NCBI GenBank assembly: GCA_017621875.1
Contig: JAGASE010000012.1
Coordinates: 1-38,326, forward strand
From: Clostridia bacterium
Lineage (GTDB): Bacteria; Bacillota; Clostridia; UBA1381
DNA length: 38,326 bases
Reading direction: 5' to 3'
Below are positions 16,950 to 24,767 of the stretch, in pieces; the first letter of the stretch is position 1, and every line of letters begins with the position of its first letter. Position numbers and translations under genes: made by a program. The notes beneath the pieces were generated by a model. It was not told the origin of the DNA and made no database searches. It saw only the letters and a list, made by a program, of their open reading frames with translations.

Positions 16950-17308
16950 TATATATTCCCCTCAATTTTGCCGAGGACTTCATCAAGCTTCGACATATCA
17001 TCTTCAATATTTTCGCCTATAAGCTCTTTTATTTCTTTGAATGCCTTTACATCACCGCTCGCAGCAGCATTGAACAGCCCGAGAGTTACAAGCATTTTAT
17101 TCGACTTATCCTCAATCCCCATGCTTTTAAACGTTGTTATCAAGTCAGGGTCTTTTATATCCAAATCAAGCAAAGTAATCATGCATTCCTTTAACTGCTT
17201 CTTTTTACGTCTTGATTCAACAGATTTCTTTCCGCCTTTAGAGCCTCTCTTCTTTGCTTCTTCTTTGCTTAGCGTCTTTATCGGCTTCAAATTTTTTTCA
17301 TTCGCCAA
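16949..17308 (-). CDS. Terminase small subunit (119 aa)
   Basis: A short, very basic N-terminus (EEAKKRGSKGGKKSVESRRKKKQLKE) precedes helical segments, as in small terminases of Clostridia phages that recognise the packaging site. The start is TTG 17308 with GAGGTGGTGAGCG upstream; the nearby ATG is out of frame. It overlaps the end of the zinc-finger gene by 22 nt and the large terminase by 1 nt. Confidence 0.75.
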   Translation of the reverse strand: MANEKNLKPIKTLSKEEAKKRGSKGGKKSVESRRKKKQLKECMITLLDLDIKDPDLITTFKSMGIEDKSNKMLVTLGLFNAAASGDVKAFKEIKELIGENIEDDMSKLDEVLGKIEGNI

Positions 17309-17460
17309 CGCTCACCACCTCTCTTTATTTTGCAATCAAATCCCATCCGCCCGCATTTATCATACGGCTCGCGGATATAACTCATTATATATACTCTGTA
17401 TCCGGCAGTCTTGTAGTCATTCATACACCTGCCGCACAGCGTTCGCCTTTCCTTTACCAC
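17287..17460 (-). CDS. Small phage zinc-finger-like protein (57 aa)
   Basis: I set the start at GTG 17460 (MVKERRTLCGRC), since upstream in-frame codons run through a terminator hairpin. The protein has a CGRC knuckle, a spaced YREPYDKCGRMGFDC second knuckle and a basic tail, a pattern found in small proteins just before phage terminase genes. It probably binds one zinc. Function is unknown. It is the first gene after the terminator that ends the ArpU-like gene and therefore marks the start of the late operon. Confidence 0.6.
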   Translation of the reverse strand: MVKERRTLCGRCMNDYKTAGYRVYIMSYIREPYDKCGRMGFDCKIKRGGERWRMKKI

Positions 17461-17508
17461 ATAGCCCCACCCCACTATTTCAACAAACGGTGGTATATTA
17501 ACCCATGC

Positions 17509-17533
17509 AAAAAGGGCAGCCGTATAGCCGCCC
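17509..17533 (-). terminator. Terminator between the ArpU-like gene and the late operon
   Basis: On minus, GGGCGGC pairs with GCTGCCC (one G-U) around TATACG, followed by TTTTT. It separates the early/middle genes from the packaging genes. Read-through or antitermination here would switch on late expression. Confidence 0.8.
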
Positions 17534-17556
17534 TTATGCTTCATTTCCAGTATATA

Positions 17557-17973
17557 CTATATCATAGATTTATAGTGGCTTTCAATGGCTTTTAATGCTT
17601 CGCCATGTAATCTATGTACCCATCGCAAGTCATATACCATAAGCTCCGCAACCTGTTCCCATGTATTGCAGTTAACGTAATATGCGGTAAGCAGTATCCT
17701 ATATCTGACATCATTAACCATGCCTATAGCCTTAATCATTTCAGCACGATAATTGAGCAGTTCTACTATTTTGCTTTCAAGCATATTCGCATATTTAAGA
17801 TATGTTATAAGCTTGTCCTCGGCTGTGTTTTTGCAGCTTGCCTGTACCCGGTCACTGCCATAAGATATAGAACTACCGCAAACCAATGCAAATGCCTGGT
17901 CCTTTTGTTCTCGAAGCGTTCTTACCTCCTGCTCCAGCTTCCGTCCCTGCCTCAACCATTCCTTTGCAGTCAT
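17557..17973 (-). CDS. ArpU/DUF1492-like late transcription regulator (138 aa)
   Basis: The C-terminal part (RILLTAYYVNCNTWEQVAELMVYDLRWVHRLHGEALKAIE) is a sigma-70 region-4-like helix-turn-helix as in DUF1492/ArpU proteins. In Gram-positive phages such proteins sit immediately before the terminase genes and activate late transcription. The N-terminus is a coiled coil (EWLRQGRKLEQEVRTLREQKDQ). Start ATG 17973 has GGAGGAAATGAT. A rho-independent terminator follows the gene, consistent with a switch point. Confidence 0.8.
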   Translation of the reverse strand: MTAKEWLRQGRKLEQEVRTLREQKDQAFALVCGSSISYGSDRVQASCKNTAEDKLITYLKYANMLESKIVELLNYRAEMIKAIGMVNDVRYRILLTAYYVNCNTWEQVAELMVYDLRWVHRLHGEALKAIESHYKSMI

Positions 17974-17974
17974 A

Positions 17975-18289
17975 TCATTTCCTCCTTAAATTCACGATCT
18001 CACCACTTGCAATATTATACTTGATACCCGTTTCTGCCTCCACGCTCGCGGCTATAGTTTCAACAGAAACCTCACCGTCTCCCACCTTATCCCAAATTGA
18101 AAGCATTTTGATGATAAGCTCCTCCATTTTGGGATTGGAGGCTCTGTCCTTAAACACTGTCTTCGCTGCATACATTGCAATAGCAAAACTGTGCTGTACA
18201 GCAATGGTCGCAGCTTTATGTATCTGTTTGTCCTCCAAACGCTGAGCGTGACGCTGCTGCTTACGTTTTATATTAGATTTCTTTGGCAT
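17975..18289 (-). CDS. Hypothetical phage protein (104 aa)
   Basis: Starts at ATG 18289 (MPKKSNIKRKQQRHAQRLEDKQ) after GGGGAGAG. The N-terminal 25 residues are strongly basic, followed by an alpha-helical domain (AATIAVQHSFAIAMYAAKTVF). This type of protein is frequent just upstream of ArpU-like genes in Clostridia prophages. No catalytic motif is visible. It lies 1 bp before the ArpU-like gene, so the two are probably co-translated. Confidence 0.6.
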   Translation of the reverse strand: MPKKSNIKRKQQRHAQRLEDKQIHKAATIAVQHSFAIAMYAAKTVFKDRASNPKMEELIIKMLSIWDKVGDGEVSVETIAASVEAETGIKYNIASGEIVNLRRK

Positions 18290-18291
18290 CG

Positions 18292-18528
18292 TCAACTCTC
18301 TCCCCTTGCCCCTAACTCTATCAGCTCCCAGGTTCTGTCATACGCACTCTCAATAAGCCCGTCCATATCACGCTCTGCCTCTGCTCGCGTGGCTCTATGG
18401 GGATATTTTGAATAAGAACCCCATCTGAATACCGAATCCTCATCTTTTCGGTGATATATGCCATACTTTTCATTTTCGTCCTTAAATACGGCTAAAATAT
18501 TGCCTTTGCTGTTTTTATATGCTTTCAC
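18292..18528 (-). CDS. Hypothetical phage protein (78 aa)
   Basis: GTG start at 18528 directly after the stop of the upstream gene, with GGTGATTAA before it. The N-terminus (KAYKNSKGNILAVFKDENEKYGIYHRKDED) looks like a small beta-sheet domain and the C-terminus (RAEAERDMDGLIESAYDRTWELIEL) a helix. No known motif. Part of the dense middle operon. Confidence 0.55.
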   Translation of the reverse strand: MKAYKNSKGNILAVFKDENEKYGIYHRKDEDSVFRWGSYSKYPHRATRAEAERDMDGLIESAYDRTWELIELGARGES

Positions 18529-18744
18529 TTAATCACCGTCCTCACAAAGCCTTTTTATTATCTCTTGTTTTTCGGATAACCCTTTCTGTAACCTCTCAAT
18601 CTCTGCCTTTTGGCGGTTGATTAATTCGACACTTTGAGTCGATAAAACATCTCTGCAACGGTCATTATCTTTTAGCGGGCAATGAATGCACCACTCTCGC
18701 GTATCGCAACACTCCAAAGCCTTTATAATCTCGTCATCTGTCAT
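18529..18744 (-). CDS. Small Cys-rich phage protein with C-terminal coiled coil (71 aa)
   Basis: The start is ATG 18744 after GGAGGGAGTAAC; the frame is open further upstream but overlaps the YopX-like gene. It begins MTDDEIIKALECC and holds a four-Cys cluster (ECCDTREWCIHCPLKDNDRC), then a coiled coil (ELINRQKAEIERLQKGLSEK). This pattern is widespread in Clostridia prophages. It may bind a metal through the Cys cluster; function unknown. Confidence 0.7.
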   Translation of the reverse strand: MTDDEIIKALECCDTREWCIHCPLKDNDRCRDVLSTQSVELINRQKAEIERLQKGLSEKQEIIKRLCEDGD

Positions 18745-18796
18745 TTTTGTTACTCCCTCCTCAAATATTCGTTCTTTTCTTGCTTGAATTGCGATT

Positions 18797-19210
18797 TTAT
18801 TGACTTTCCAACAGGTAAGAATTGTGGTGAATATTGCCAATCACTTCATATTCTCTGTTTGCATATAGTTCCGGGCAATCATCAGGAAATAATTTTGATG
18901 TTCTTAAAAACCTACAAGTTTCGGTATAGTAAAATACTCTGCCTATATCTTCGCTGTATTCTTTTATATCACAATGATTATAGTGTTTTACAATATCCCC
19001 TTCAAAAATCTTCTTGCCGTTCTTGTCGGTCAAGCCTGTGTATCGTTCTATAACAAACCTTTCCTTGTATTTGTCTGCATTGCTGATTACATCAAGATAT
19101 ACTTCGTTTTTGTTTGGGCGTTCGCCTTTGCTAATAGCTATAAACACATTTCCATATGTAAAATATTCTTTTCTGCCCTTGTCATAGGCTCTTAATAATA
19201 TCTCACACAT
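18797..19210 (-). CDS. YopX-like phage protein (137 aa)
   Basis: The C-terminal half contains YTGLTDKNGKKIFEGDIVKHYN, the hallmark of the YopX family (first seen in Bacillus phage SPbeta), followed by YEVIGNIHHNSYLLES. The N-terminus (MCEILLRAYDKGRKEYFTYG) is typical as well. ATG 19210 has AAGGAGTGAGAGT upstream. The function of the family is not known. Confidence 0.85.
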   Translation of the reverse strand: MCEILLRAYDKGRKEYFTYGNVFIAISKGERPNKNEVYLDVISNADKYKERFVIERYTGLTDKNGKKIFEGDIVKHYNHCDIKEYSEDIGRVFYYTETCRFLRTSKLFPDDCPELYANREYEVIGNIHHNSYLLESQ

Positions 19211-19214
19211 ACTC

Positions 19215-19361
19215 TCACTCCTTATTTCGAGGAATACCACCCCAATAATATCCGTCGTTTCGGTCTTTGTTGCGGTAATACCAAGCCTTATAACTCATCT
19301 TGTCATAATTTATAACCGCAAAAATTATAATAGCGATTGAGATTATAAGCATTATCTTCAT
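19215..19361 (-). CDS. Small membrane protein (48 aa)
   Basis: A short gene with a good ribosome-binding site (AAGGAGTGAGGAT) before ATG 19361. Residues 2-18 form one transmembrane segment (KIMLIISIAIIIFAVIN), followed by a Tyr-rich polar tail (YKAWYYRNKDRNDGYYWGG). The stop overlaps the ribosome-binding site of the YopX-like gene. No known family. Confidence 0.65.
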   Translation of the reverse strand: MKIMLIISIAIIIFAVINYDKMSYKAWYYRNKDRNDGYYWGGIPRNKE

Positions 19362-19386
19362 ATCCTCACTCCTTAAATTCGTTCTT

Positions 19387-19752
19387 TTATTTTTTGAATT
19401 GCGATTTCAATACCTGCTCTGCTTCTTCCTTGGCGGGAAATACTGTTTTGCCAAATTTATCAATGTCGATATGCGTTAAAGAGAAATCAGAATAGCAAAT
19501 CAAATACTCTTTTCTTTTTTGTCCTCTTATATTTGTAAATCTCCCCAGATGAAAGCCAACAACCTTGTTTGACCGAATATGACCGACCCTTGGAAGTGCC
19601 TCATACACAGTATCACCCACTTTACAAGGCGGTACAAGTACACCATTTGCAAGAAGATGGTCGGCTAATTTTTCAATACACACATCGTTCAGCGGGTTGA
19701 ATGGTGGTTGTCCTTCTGTTAACAACTCAATCAATCTTTCTCTCTCGCTCAT
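19387..19752 (-). CDS. Hypothetical phage protein (121 aa)
   Basis: It begins MSERERLIELLTEGQPPFNPL and contains an EKLADHLLANGVLVPPCKVGDTVYEA segment, a common small phage domain in which a helix is followed by a small beta-barrel-like region. The pattern is widespread in Clostridia prophages and is not linked to a known function. Start ATG 19752 has GGAAGGATGATGTA upstream. Confidence 0.65.
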   Translation of the reverse strand: MSERERLIELLTEGQPPFNPLNDVCIEKLADHLLANGVLVPPCKVGDTVYEALPRVGHIRSNKVVGFHLGRFTNIRGQKRKEYLICYSDFSLTHIDIDKFGKTVFPAKEEAEQVLKSQFKK

Positions 19753-19756
19753 TACA

Positions 19757-20146
19757 TCATCCTTCCTTTCTGAGCTTTCTGCCGCAGCTGTGGCAAAAGC
19801 GGTGTATGTGTACGAAGTTTTTGTATTCTTCGCACGATGTACATGGCTCGTCTGTATTCTGATTCAGCATAAAATACATACATTTCGCACATTTCTTCTC
19901 ATTGCACTCCTCACAGCCGGGCTTTAACAGCCTTGGGTCTTCTTTAAGTCCATGCCGCTTCATGCTTTTGGGAAGAAGTGTTTCAAGCTCATGAGCTTTC
20001 TGCACCGCCTCATCACGCTCTATTTTAAGCCGCTCCGTTTCTGCGTCCATTTCCTCCATTACCTGCCTTGCAGCCGATACACATACAACTCCCGTCATTA
20101 TGCACACCGCCGCACAAAGCAAGAGTATTTTTATAAATTCAATCAT
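19757..20146 (-). CDS. Membrane-anchored Cys-rich zinc-ribbon protein (129 aa)
   Basis: Residues 5-27 form an N-terminal transmembrane anchor (IKILLLCAAVCIMTGVVCVSA), followed by a coiled coil (MDAETERLKIERDEAVQKAHELE). The C-terminal 60 residues have CEECNEKKCAKC, CTSC and CHSC knuckles, so probably two zinc sites. The tail HRFCHSCGRKLRKEG resembles the FCxxCG(R/K)xL zinc ribbons common in small phage proteins. Function unknown. The start overlaps the ASCH-like gene by 8 nt. Confidence 0.65.
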   Translation of the reverse strand: MIEFIKILLLCAAVCIMTGVVCVSAARQVMEEMDAETERLKIERDEAVQKAHELETLLPKSMKRHGLKEDPRLLKPGCEECNEKKCAKCMYFMLNQNTDEPCTSCEEYKNFVHIHRFCHSCGRKLRKEG

Positions 20147-20750
20147 TTATTTCAATCCTTTCAAATTCATAAACCCACACCCAAGGATCCGCATTCCATC
20201 CGTATTTGTCAAAACCTTTCACCCCGATAGTATCGTCCCATAATCTTGCAAAATCTGCAATGTAATCGATTATTTCTCCATCCCTTTTTGTAGGACATAT
20301 AATACCTTCATTTTCAATGTCCTCAATCGTTATTTCCTGCAATCTCTCCGTTCGCACGGCCGTAATTCGCAAGAATATCCTCGCTGCTTTTTTTGGCATG
20401 TGGATTGAGGGATGCCATTTATATCCTAAACTTTTCATTGCCACGTCTTCTTCCTCCGGGGCATCAAAAGGAAATGCTCTGTATAAATATGTTCCTGCAT
20501 TGCTCTTACTCCAAGTTTCCCTCACATAGAGAATGTTTCCCGTCTCATACAACGGCTGACAAAGTTTTAAAATCAACTGTGCGTCCGGCACTTGCGAATG
20601 CTCTTTATGATATGGGCTGTTTAATATAGTCTCTGTATTTTGTTTTACAATACGCCTTGTCTGCGTCTTTCTTCCCAGTAATATCGCCCTTACCATTTCT
20701 GTATTAAATAAAATAGGCTTCGCGATTTTCAACAAATCTGTTTTATTCAT
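20139..20750 (-). CDS. ASCH-domain-like phage protein (203 aa)
   Basis: The segment KPILFNTEMVRAILLGRKTQTRR followed by LYETGNILYVRETW matches the ASCH-like proteins of phages and their hosts (RNA- or nucleotide-binding beta-barrel related to PUA). The C-terminus (FARLWDDTIG...WNADPWVWVYEFERIE) is typical for the phage branch. I set the start at ATG 20750 with GGAGGAAAATC. The precise role in phage biology is unknown. Confidence 0.75.
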   Translation of the reverse strand: MNKTDLLKIAKPILFNTEMVRAILLGRKTQTRRIVKQNTETILNSPYHKEHSQVPDAQLILKLCQPLYETGNILYVRETWSKSNAGTYLYRAFPFDAPEEEDVAMKSLGYKWHPSIHMPKKAARIFLRITAVRTERLQEITIEDIENEGIICPTKRDGEIIDYIADFARLWDDTIGVKGFDKYGWNADPWVWVYEFERIEIND

Positions 20751-20910
20751 GATTTTCCTCCAAAATCCTTTTAAGTATAGTATCATTATCCGTTCCTGCC
20801 AGCTGCAGCTTATATACCATAAGGCTCAACCTTGCCTCCGTTTCCTTCGGCTCAGCCGATTTTTTGCTTATACGCCTTATGGCGTTTTGTATATGTGTCA
20901 TAGTTGTCAT
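20743..20910 (-). CDS. Small hypothetical phage protein (55 aa)
   Basis: ATG 20910 (MTTMTHIQNAIRRISKK) overlaps the methylase stop by 4 nt, and the 3' end overlaps the next gene by 8 nt, so it is coupled on both sides. It is basic at the N-terminus, then helical (ETEARLSLMVYKLQLAGTDNDTILKRILEEN). No known motif; the conserved tight packing supports it as a real gene. Confidence 0.6.
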   Translation of the reverse strand: MTTMTHIQNAIRRISKKSAEPKETEARLSLMVYKLQLAGTDNDTILKRILEENHE

Positions 20911-21698
20911 GGTTTCATTCCCTCTTTTATCCAAATCACTTCAACTCGTTTTAGCCCCTTTTCTGCAGTAGTATCTATACTTAATTTTTTCCAGTCCCGC
21001 ATATACTCGTTATAAATCTCATTATCATATCCGCTGAGTATTACCGAACCTTTATGTTTTAAAAGGGTTTCGCATAATTCAACATGGTCTGCATCAGACA
21101 TCTCATGGTTATAATTTTTGCCGGATCTTGTCGACAACACATAGGGCGGGTCAGCATAAATTAATACGTTCGGATAGTTAAACCTCTGTATTACCTCTAC
21201 TGCCGGGCGTTTTTCAATTTGCACTTCCCGTAATCGCTCTACGGCCATTTCAATCCATTGTGGCAAACGGTACCAGTTTCTAAGGGCATAAGCTGCCTCA
21301 CGTCCTTGTACATCATTTTTCCAGCCGGAGCGATGCCCGTTTATGTTTCTGAATCCATGCCCCTGCCAACACCTCACAAGAAAGCGTCTTGCTTTTTCGA
21401 TTTCATCGACAGGCTCTTTTGTAAATGCATTTTCATATTCCTTCCGGGAGAACGGCGTATAGGTAACAGCCCTTACAAGAGGCTCTGCATTATTCCTTAC
21501 AACCTCAAATAAATTAATAACGTCATCATCTAAGTCGTTGATTGTTTCTATTTTAGACGGCGTTTTCCGAAACAAGACCGCACCGCTCCCAAAATACGGC
21601 TCAACATAACTGTGATGCTCCGGCATGTTTGATATTATCCAGTCTGCAATACGCCATTTCGCTCCAGGGTATTTTAAAATCATTTTAGCCTTATTCAT
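20907..21698 (-). CDS. Orphan DNA adenine methylase, Dam family (263 aa)
   Basis: Class alpha N6-adenine methylase. The S-adenosylmethionine-binding motif is YVEPYFGSG (residues 31-39) and the catalytic motif is DPPY (183-186), in the order typical of Dam/MboIIA-like enzymes. Length is normal and both motifs are intact. There is no cognate endonuclease, so it probably protects phage DNA against host restriction or regulates replication. ATG 21698 follows GGGAGGTACGAGA. Confidence 0.9.
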   Translation of the reverse strand: MNKAKMILKYPGAKWRIADWIISNMPEHHSYVEPYFGSGAVLFRKTPSKIETINDLDDDVINLFEVVRNNAEPLVRAVTYTPFSRKEYENAFTKEPVDEIEKARRFLVRCWQGHGFRNINGHRSGWKNDVQGREAAYALRNWYRLPQWIEMAVERLREVQIEKRPAVEVIQRFNYPNVLIYADPPYVLSTRSGKNYNHEMSDADHVELCETLLKHKGSVILSGYDNEIYNEYMRDWKKLSIDTTAEKGLKRVEVIWIKEGMKP

Positions 21699-21710
21699 TC
21701 TCGTACCTCC

Positions 21711-21761
21711 CTAAAAAGTCACTGCCGCATTCAACACCGCAGCAGCTATCCAATATATCAC
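21711..21761 (-). CDS. Possible 16-aa hydrophobic peptide
   Basis: A GTG codon overlaps the stop of the 29-aa gene (GTGA). The frame reads MIYWIAAAVLNAAVTF and ends with TAG just before the methylase ribosome-binding site. It is hydrophobic throughout. There is no separate ribosome-binding site, so it could only be made by coupling. Weak evidence. Confidence 0.3.
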   Translation of the reverse strand: MIYWIAAAVLNAAVTF

Positions 21762-21847
21762 TTTTTCACATCACCGCTTATTCCGTACATGACCGCCGCT
21801 CCCAAATCAAGAGCAATTAATATTACGGGAAATATGTATTTGTTCAT
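21758..21847 (-). CDS. Tiny membrane protein (29 aa)
   Basis: A very short gene with a strong ribosome-binding site (GAGGAGG) before ATG 21847. The product is MNKYIFPVILIALDLGAAVM followed by YGISGDVKK, one transmembrane segment with a short charged tail. Peptides of this form recur in Clostridia prophages at this position. Function unknown. Confidence 0.6.
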   Translation of the reverse strand: MNKYIFPVILIALDLGAAVMYGISGDVKK

Positions 21848-21856
21848 TTTTCCTCC

Positions 21857-21934
21857 TCATATCTTCGTCAAAGCCCTCGCAATAGCATGAGCATTTTCGT
21901 CTGACGGGCATTTGTTATAACGCTGCTCCTTCAA
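21857..21934 (-). CDS. Possible 25-aa peptide
   Basis: TTG 21934 opens a frame reading MKEQRYNKCPSDENAHAIA followed by RALTKI, ending at TGA 21859-21857 just before the ribosome-binding site of the 29-aa gene. The composition is protein-like and the frame overlaps the 3' end of the preceding gene by 20 nt. The ribosome-binding site is weak (AGG 7 nt upstream). Confidence 0.35.
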   Translation of the reverse strand: MKEQRYNKCPSDENAHAIARALTKI

Positions 21935-22151
21935 GAAATACCTGTCTCTGTAACTCCTTCGCTGCATCCATATCAATATTCCCTGCCTTAGCTTCACGAT
22001 AGACATCACATAACTTCCCAATGACATATCCCTCACGCACGGTCTTAATTTTATTCGTTATTCTACTAAACTTATCGACAAACTCATCTTCTGCGGTTAA
22101 AAATGCATCTGCCAAATAATTTGCTATATTTTTTAATTCATTATCGTTCAT
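21915..22151 (-). CDS. Hypothetical helical phage protein (78 aa)
   Basis: ATG 22151 (MNDNELKNIANYLADAFLTAEDEF) follows GGAGGGGAAT. The whole product is alpha-helical and acidic. It is the first gene downstream of the iteron-like repeat region and is transcribed away from it. No known family. Confidence 0.6.
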   Translation of the reverse strand: MNDNELKNIANYLADAFLTAEDEFVDKFSRITNKIKTVREGYVIGKLCDVYREAKAGNIDMDAAKELQRQVFLEGAAL

Positions 22152-22165
22152 ATTCCCCTCCATAC

Positions 22166-22371
22166 GGTTACTGCGTTACTAATTGAAATATTTTTCAGTA
22201 ACCATTACAAACGGCATTATTATGCGATTTACAGCATTTGGTTACTAAGTTACTACACTTTTTTACTTTCTATAGAAAGTAATATATTTGCTCACATTTC
22301 TCAAAAACTCAAAATATATAACTTATATAAAGAGTGTTATTTTTTGCAGTAACCTTAGTAACTTAGTAACC
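22166..22371. repeat. Cluster of GGTTACT repeats with long inverted repeat, possible replication origin
   Basis: GGTTACTAAGTTACTA at 22240-22255 is exactly complementary to TAGTAACTTAGTAACC at 22356-22371. GGTTACTGC (22166-22174) is the inverse of GCAGTAACC (22346-22354), and CAGTAACC occurs again at 22196-22203. A 20-bp perfect palindrome lies at 22263-22282, and the interval is very AT-rich. The cluster lies directly after the stop of the helicase gene. Iterons plus AT-rich DNA beside replication genes suggest an origin; shared GTAACTTA blocks also recall the repressor operators. Confidence 0.6.
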
Positions 22372-24228
22372 TTAATCAAAAGGACAAAATCCTCCTGAGT
22401 ATTCTCTAAATCCATCAGGAATAACACTTTCCGTCTCTCTTTTAAGCCAAATGCAACGTACTGCAAGCTTCCCAATCTTCTTGTTTTTACTGATTTGCTT
22501 CTTATCAACATCAATCAAATTGTTTGCTTTAAGCCAACTCAAAAACGAAGCTGAGTTATATCCGCCATCTCGCAAAACTGCATTAAACTTCGTAGCATTG
22601 AAATATATATAATCATTATCTATTTTCCCCCATATTTCACTGCCTTCTTTTGCGGAGCTTATATCACTAACAAATCTGTTTTCATTCATAGCCACAACAT
22701 CCATGATATATTCATAAGCCCTCATGTTTTGTGAGACGTCTGTTTTTGTGCTCAGGAACGGTCGAATATCTTCAATGTCTAAGTTATTGCCATCTTTAAA
22801 AATCAGTTTAGTCGCGTAAAAATCCGCCGTCAGAATAAGTGCTGCCGACATCGACTGTTTATCAGTGCTTTCCGATTGCTGAAGTAATTTTAAATATTCT
22901 TTATGTTTTGCACGAATGTCCTCTAATACCGTACTGTCACTAATATTTTCAATAAAATCCCTTCCGGCATAGCCGTAATTCTTTTTAATTGTTTCTGCTA
23001 CATACACCGGATTTTCAAATATTGCCGTAGTGTATTCAACATCAATTATTCTGTTTACCGCACCACCACCGGAACCGCTGCCGGATATCGGCATTTCTCC
23101 TGATGTTATAATGCAGTTATTCCATGTTCCCGTTTTTTGCAAGCCCCCTGTTTTAGCTCCACGCTGCCTGCCTACGCCTTCGGTAAGCTGATAAATCAGT
23201 TGGTCGAAGTCTTTCTTTTCCTTAACAATCTGCAGCTCATCCAATATAAGCGGCAAACTGTTCACAAAGCCCGCTGAAAGCTCCTGTGCAACTCCCGTGC
23301 CATTGAAACTATGTACATATTCTCCAAGTCTTGGATTCGCCCATACGCTGGCCGCAAGCATCAATGCAACAGTCTTGCCACCTTCTGTATTGCCCCACAA
23401 ATGAACAAAGAAAGGTAATCCTCCGCATTGTTCGACTAATACACTTGCGAAACTGGCAGCTAATATTATTCTTGCCGGAATACTCTTACCGCTTCTGACG
23501 GATTTTGCTACCTCAAGCCATTTTTCATAAGAACCATAAGACCGGACGCTTTCAAAGAAATGTTTAAATGTTGCATCGCCATCAAAAACAAGATTTTCCA
23601 CATACGGACTGAACCCGCATTCCGGAATCCAGCCTAACCGTCCCACGCTGTTTAATTCAGGTATGCGTTCATAGTTCATGCTTTCCAATTCGGATAAATA
23701 CCTTACAAGATATCTGCTGTTCTCGCTGTTTACTGCAACTCCAAAATCCGCTAATGATAATATTGAATTATTGCTTGCAAGTGTTTTTTTATCCACTATA
23801 ACAGACCGCCATTGAAAGCCTTTTTTAAACGCTATTTTTAGTTTCTCTGTTTTGCTGTCAATATTAATTAACCTTTGCACCGGCATTATAGGATGCATAC
23901 AAGCAACAAATTCAAATCCGAATTTATCTGTTCCGGTAACACCAAAATCATCACAAGTCCACATACCACAATCAAGCTGCAGCTCCTGCCCTTCAAAGTT
24001 GGTTGAATTAAGTATAATATTTGAATCCTGCGTCTTTAATGATTTCTGATAAGCCTTAAATAATGATTTAAAATTCTTTACGCCTACGCTGCTCGCCTGC
24101 TTACTTACCTGCTCAAGCATCTGCATTAATTGAAAATTGTTTTCAGCAAAAGCGTTCAGCCATTCGAAGGGTCTTGGTGTTGCAAGATATTCCTCCTTCG
24201 TAAAATCAGGAATCTGAATTTCATTCAA
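22372..24228 (-). CDS. DUF927-family replicative helicase-like ATPase (618 aa)
   Basis: A large P-loop protein of the DUF927 type used by many mobile elements and phages as replication helicase. Walker A is GNTEGGKT (residues 279-286) and Walker B is LPLILDELQ (Asp330-Glu331). The TGTWNNCIITSGE...INR segment matches a sensor/arginine-finger region. The start is probably TTG 24228 with AAAGGGGTGA upstream, 6 nt after the stop of the CHC2 gene; a TTG 7 codons earlier would cover that site. It works with the CHC2 protein and ends at the repeat cluster. Confidence 0.8.
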   Translation of the reverse strand: MNEIQIPDFTKEEYLATPRPFEWLNAFAENNFQLMQMLEQVSKQASSVGVKNFKSLFKAYQKSLKTQDSNIILNSTNFEGQELQLDCGMWTCDDFGVTGTDKFGFEFVACMHPIMPVQRLINIDSKTEKLKIAFKKGFQWRSVIVDKKTLASNNSILSLADFGVAVNSENSRYLVRYLSELESMNYERIPELNSVGRLGWIPECGFSPYVENLVFDGDATFKHFFESVRSYGSYEKWLEVAKSVRSGKSIPARIILAASFASVLVEQCGGLPFFVHLWGNTEGGKTVALMLAASVWANPRLGEYVHSFNGTGVAQELSAGFVNSLPLILDELQIVKEKKDFDQLIYQLTEGVGRQRGAKTGGLQKTGTWNNCIITSGEMPISGSGSGGGAVNRIIDVEYTTAIFENPVYVAETIKKNYGYAGRDFIENISDSTVLEDIRAKHKEYLKLLQQSESTDKQSMSAALILTADFYATKLIFKDGNNLDIEDIRPFLSTKTDVSQNMRAYEYIMDVVAMNENRFVSDISSAKEGSEIWGKIDNDYIYFNATKFNAVLRDGGYNSASFLSWLKANNLIDVDKKQISKNKKIGKLAVRCIWLKRETESVIPDGFREYSGGFCPFD

Positions 24229-24233
24229 GCTTT

Positions 24234-24767
24234 TCACCCCTTTATACAATCTAATCTAAACTCTACTATCGGCATCCTGTTTGCGGCTTTAGCATAAATA
24301 TTACTTATTTCCTCGTCAGGACTTTTTGGTTTTAAAAAACGTACAATTAAATCGCAGACGATATATTCGTCAAGCAGACTTTCATACTCAGCCAGCTCCT
24401 TTTCTCTTTGGTGTGCATTTTCCGACCGCACTCTTTCCATCTCATACATTTTCTTCCGGATTATTTCGCGTTCCCGGTATCCCGCTTTTTTAGATGTCGG
24501 TATCCCCAAACAAAAGTCTCTGTTAATTATTCTGACAGCTTCACAAAAGTCCACACTGAACAGTAATTTTACAAAATCAATGACGCTTCCGCCTTGATTG
24601 CACCCAAAGCAATGCCACCCTCTGTCATTTGAAAAAATTTTTAACGACGCGGTTTTTTCTGCATGAAACGGACAGGAGATAAATCCCGCCCTATCCGGTG
24701 TAAAATTATACTTCACACATATGTCATTCATAGAAATGCTTTTGCGTATATATTCAGCTACATTCAT
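24234..24767 (-). CDS. CHC2 zinc-finger (primase-type) protein without TOPRIM domain (177 aa)
   Basis: The N-terminal 65 residues carry a CHC2 zinc finger: Cys32, His35, Cys53 and Cys56 (CPFH...HCFGC), as in DnaG primases. The remaining 110 residues are a coiled-coil region with no TOPRIM catalytic motif, so this is only the DNA-binding part of a primase. It probably helps the adjacent DUF927 helicase to start replication. ATG 24767 overlaps the ERCC4 gene stop (ATGA). Confidence 0.85.
   Translation of the reverse strand: MNVAEYIRKSISMNDICVKYNFTPDRAGFISCPFHAEKTASLKIFSNDRGWHCFGCNQGGSVIDFVKLLFSVDFCEAVRIINRDFCLGIPTSKKAGYREREIIRKKMYEMERVRSENAHQREKELAEYESLLDEYIVCDLIVRFLKPKSPDEEISNIYAKAANRMPIVEFRLDCIKG

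Noticed and set aside
17461-17544. Upstream extension of the zinc-finger gene to ATG 17544
   Set aside because: The extension would cross the terminator at 17509-17533; the GTG at 17460 gives a product like other phage proteins.
22263-22282. 20-bp palindrome read as a terminator
   Set aside because: No T tract follows on either strand; it fits better as part of the repeat cluster.
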